Below are positions 5,514 through 6,191 of a DNA stretch of 6,191 nucleotides, in pieces. Within the stretch, counting starts at the first letter, position 1. Each line of letters starts with the position of its first letter. The notes under the pieces are model-generated. The model saw nothing but the letters and a program-made list of their open reading frames with translations, was not told where the DNA came from and did no database searches. The DNA is taken from the NCBI GenBank assembly GCA_002424635.1, contig DIKT01000091.1, forward strand, positions 1 through 6,191. Direction: 5' to 3'. The stretch comes from Desulfobulbaceae bacterium UBA5611 (GTDB lineage Bacteria; Desulfobacterota; Desulfobulbia; Desulfobulbales; Desulfocapsaceae). The position numbers were made by a program, and so were the translations under genes.

Positions 5514-6191
5514 TTATATGTTATGGTGACGCTGCCATTCAGCTAATGCCTGTAAGGCCGTGCTGGCCCGCATCTCACCACGAAGTTGTTTGCCGATCTT
5601 GGGGATTTTGTGATTTGGTTTTAGCTCCTGCTGTGGCTCCCATGCCGGAAAAAGTCCAAAATTAACATTAGAAGGTTGAAAATGCTGGGGATCCGACTGC
5701 GTAAGATGGCTGATAAGGGCGCCCAAGGCTGTTTCCGGTGGCGGAACAAGCAGATCAATGCCAGCCAGCATTCGGCTGGCATTGATTCCGGCCAGCAGGC
5801 CCATGGCAGTGGATTCTACATAGCCTTCCACCCCGGAAAGTTGTCCGGCCAGAAACAGGTCCGGCCTTGTTTTAAGTTGCAGGGTTGGCTCCAGGAGGGC
5901 CGGAGCACAGACAAAGGTATTACGGTGAATAGATCCCAGACGGGCGAAATCGGCCTGAGCCAAACCTGGAATCATGCGAAATATGCGTGTCTGTTCGGCA
6001 TAGGTCAGTTTAGTTTGGAAGCCTACCAGGTTATAGAGACTGCCCTGCCTGTTCTCCTTTCGTAATTGCACCACGGCATAGGGCCATCTGCCGGTTCGCG
6101 GGTCATCGAGGCCTACCGGTTTCATTGGACCAAAACGCAGGGTATTATCACCCCGGGCCACCATGACCTCGATGGGCAGGCAGCCTTCAAA
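5514..6191 (-). CDS. trmFO: C-terminal half of TrmFO, folate/FAD-dependent tRNA (uracil-54-C5)-methyltransferase; 5' end outside window
   Basis: The minus-strand frame is open from the window edge (6191) to TAA at 5516-5514, giving 225 residues of a protein usually about 440 long. TrmFO makes m5U54 in the tRNA T-loop using methylenetetrahydrofolate as carbon donor and FADH2 as reductant. The fragment begins F-E-G-C-L-P-I-E; the family's proposed nucleophilic cysteine lies in this motif (Cys at 6182-6180). It continues with L-R-F-G-P-M-K-P-V-G-L, N-L-V-G-F-Q-T-K-L, G-S-I-H-R-N-T-F, and G-Q-L-S-G-V-E-G-Y-V-E-S-T-A-M-G-L-L-A-G, all typical of TrmFO and of the related GidA/MnmG fold. An internal ATG at 6164 is not the start, because conserved sequence precedes it. 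The FAD-binding N-terminus is outside the window. The gene converges on the heme-HAMP gene. Confidence 0.95.
   Translation of the reverse strand, partial: FEGCLPIEVMVARGDNTLRFGPMKPVGLDDPRTGRWPYAVVQLRKENRQGSLYNLVGFQTKLTYAEQTRIFRMIPGLAQADFARLGSIHRNTFVCAPALLEPTLQLKTRPDLFLAGQLSGVEGYVESTAMGLLAGINASRMLAGIDLLVPPPETALGALISHLTQSDPQHFQPSNVNFGLFPAWEPQQELKPNHKIPKIGKQLRGEMRASTALQALAEWQRHHNI
5754..5786. repeat. 13-bp perfect inverted repeat inside trmFO
   Basis: ATCAATGCCAGCC at 5754-5766 and GGCTGGCATTGAT at 5774-5786 are exact reverse complements separated by seven bases (5767-5773). The element is in frame within trmFO and encodes I-N-A-S-R-M-L-A-G-I-D, in the conserved region after G-Y-V-E-S. It can form a stable hairpin in mRNA or DNA. 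Whether the symmetry is functional or follows from the repeated Ala/Gly/Ile/Asn/Asp codons cannot be told from one sequence. Confidence 0.6.

Noticed and set aside
5676..6065. 129-codon plus-strand open frame opposite trmFO.
   Set aside because: It lies wholly antisense to strongly conserved TrmFO motifs and its translation resembles no family; it is a shadow of the real gene.

Overview
The window reads as a stretch of chromosome from a Gram-negative anaerobe or facultative organism of moderate GC, most likely a deltaproteobacterium (Desulfobacterota, perhaps Desulfobulbales-like). This rests on the mix of gene types: a folate-dependent TrmFO, a membrane sensor with a periplasmic c-type heme, and a very large soluble HEAT-repeat protein ending in a CRP-like domain and a PilZ domain. 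The lineage call is inference from these families, not from a marker gene. No phage, insertion sequence, CRISPR, tRNA or rRNA is visible.

Layout. Bases 1-137 carry the C-terminus of a short-chain dehydrogenase/reductase (FabG-like). Three bases later comes maf (141-770), a YhdE-type dTTP/UTP pyrophosphatase, probably cotranscribed with it. After a 112-base gap holding a plausible sigma70 promoter comes a gene of about 3.4 kb (883-4239; a GTG at 853 is also possible). Its product has a helical/HEAT scaffold, a CRP-like cyclic-nucleotide-binding fold with a degenerate ligand pocket, and a C-terminal PilZ domain with an intact c-di-GMP-binding signature. The 304 bases after it hold no recognised gene. 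They do contain a possible 57-residue minus-strand ORF with a good ribosome binding site (4233-4406) and the leader of the next gene. Next is a 300-residue membrane protein (4544-5446): TM, periplasmic heme-c domain with CLKCH, TM, HAMP, then stop, with no output domain. It converges on trmFO (5514-6191, minus strand, N-terminus outside the window). The two are separated by a perfect 42-bp palindrome that is probably a bidirectional terminator.

Functional picture. maf and trmFO are housekeeping genes (nucleotide-pool sanitation and tRNA T-loop methylation). The two genes between them look like signalling parts: a cytoplasmic c-di-GMP receptor on a large scaffold, and a membrane redox- or ligand-sensing heme protein that must pass its signal in trans. 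Adjacency alone does not show that they work together. The most interesting items are the HEAT/CRP-like/PilZ architecture, the output-less heme-HAMP protein, the long perfect palindrome and the unannotated small ORF.
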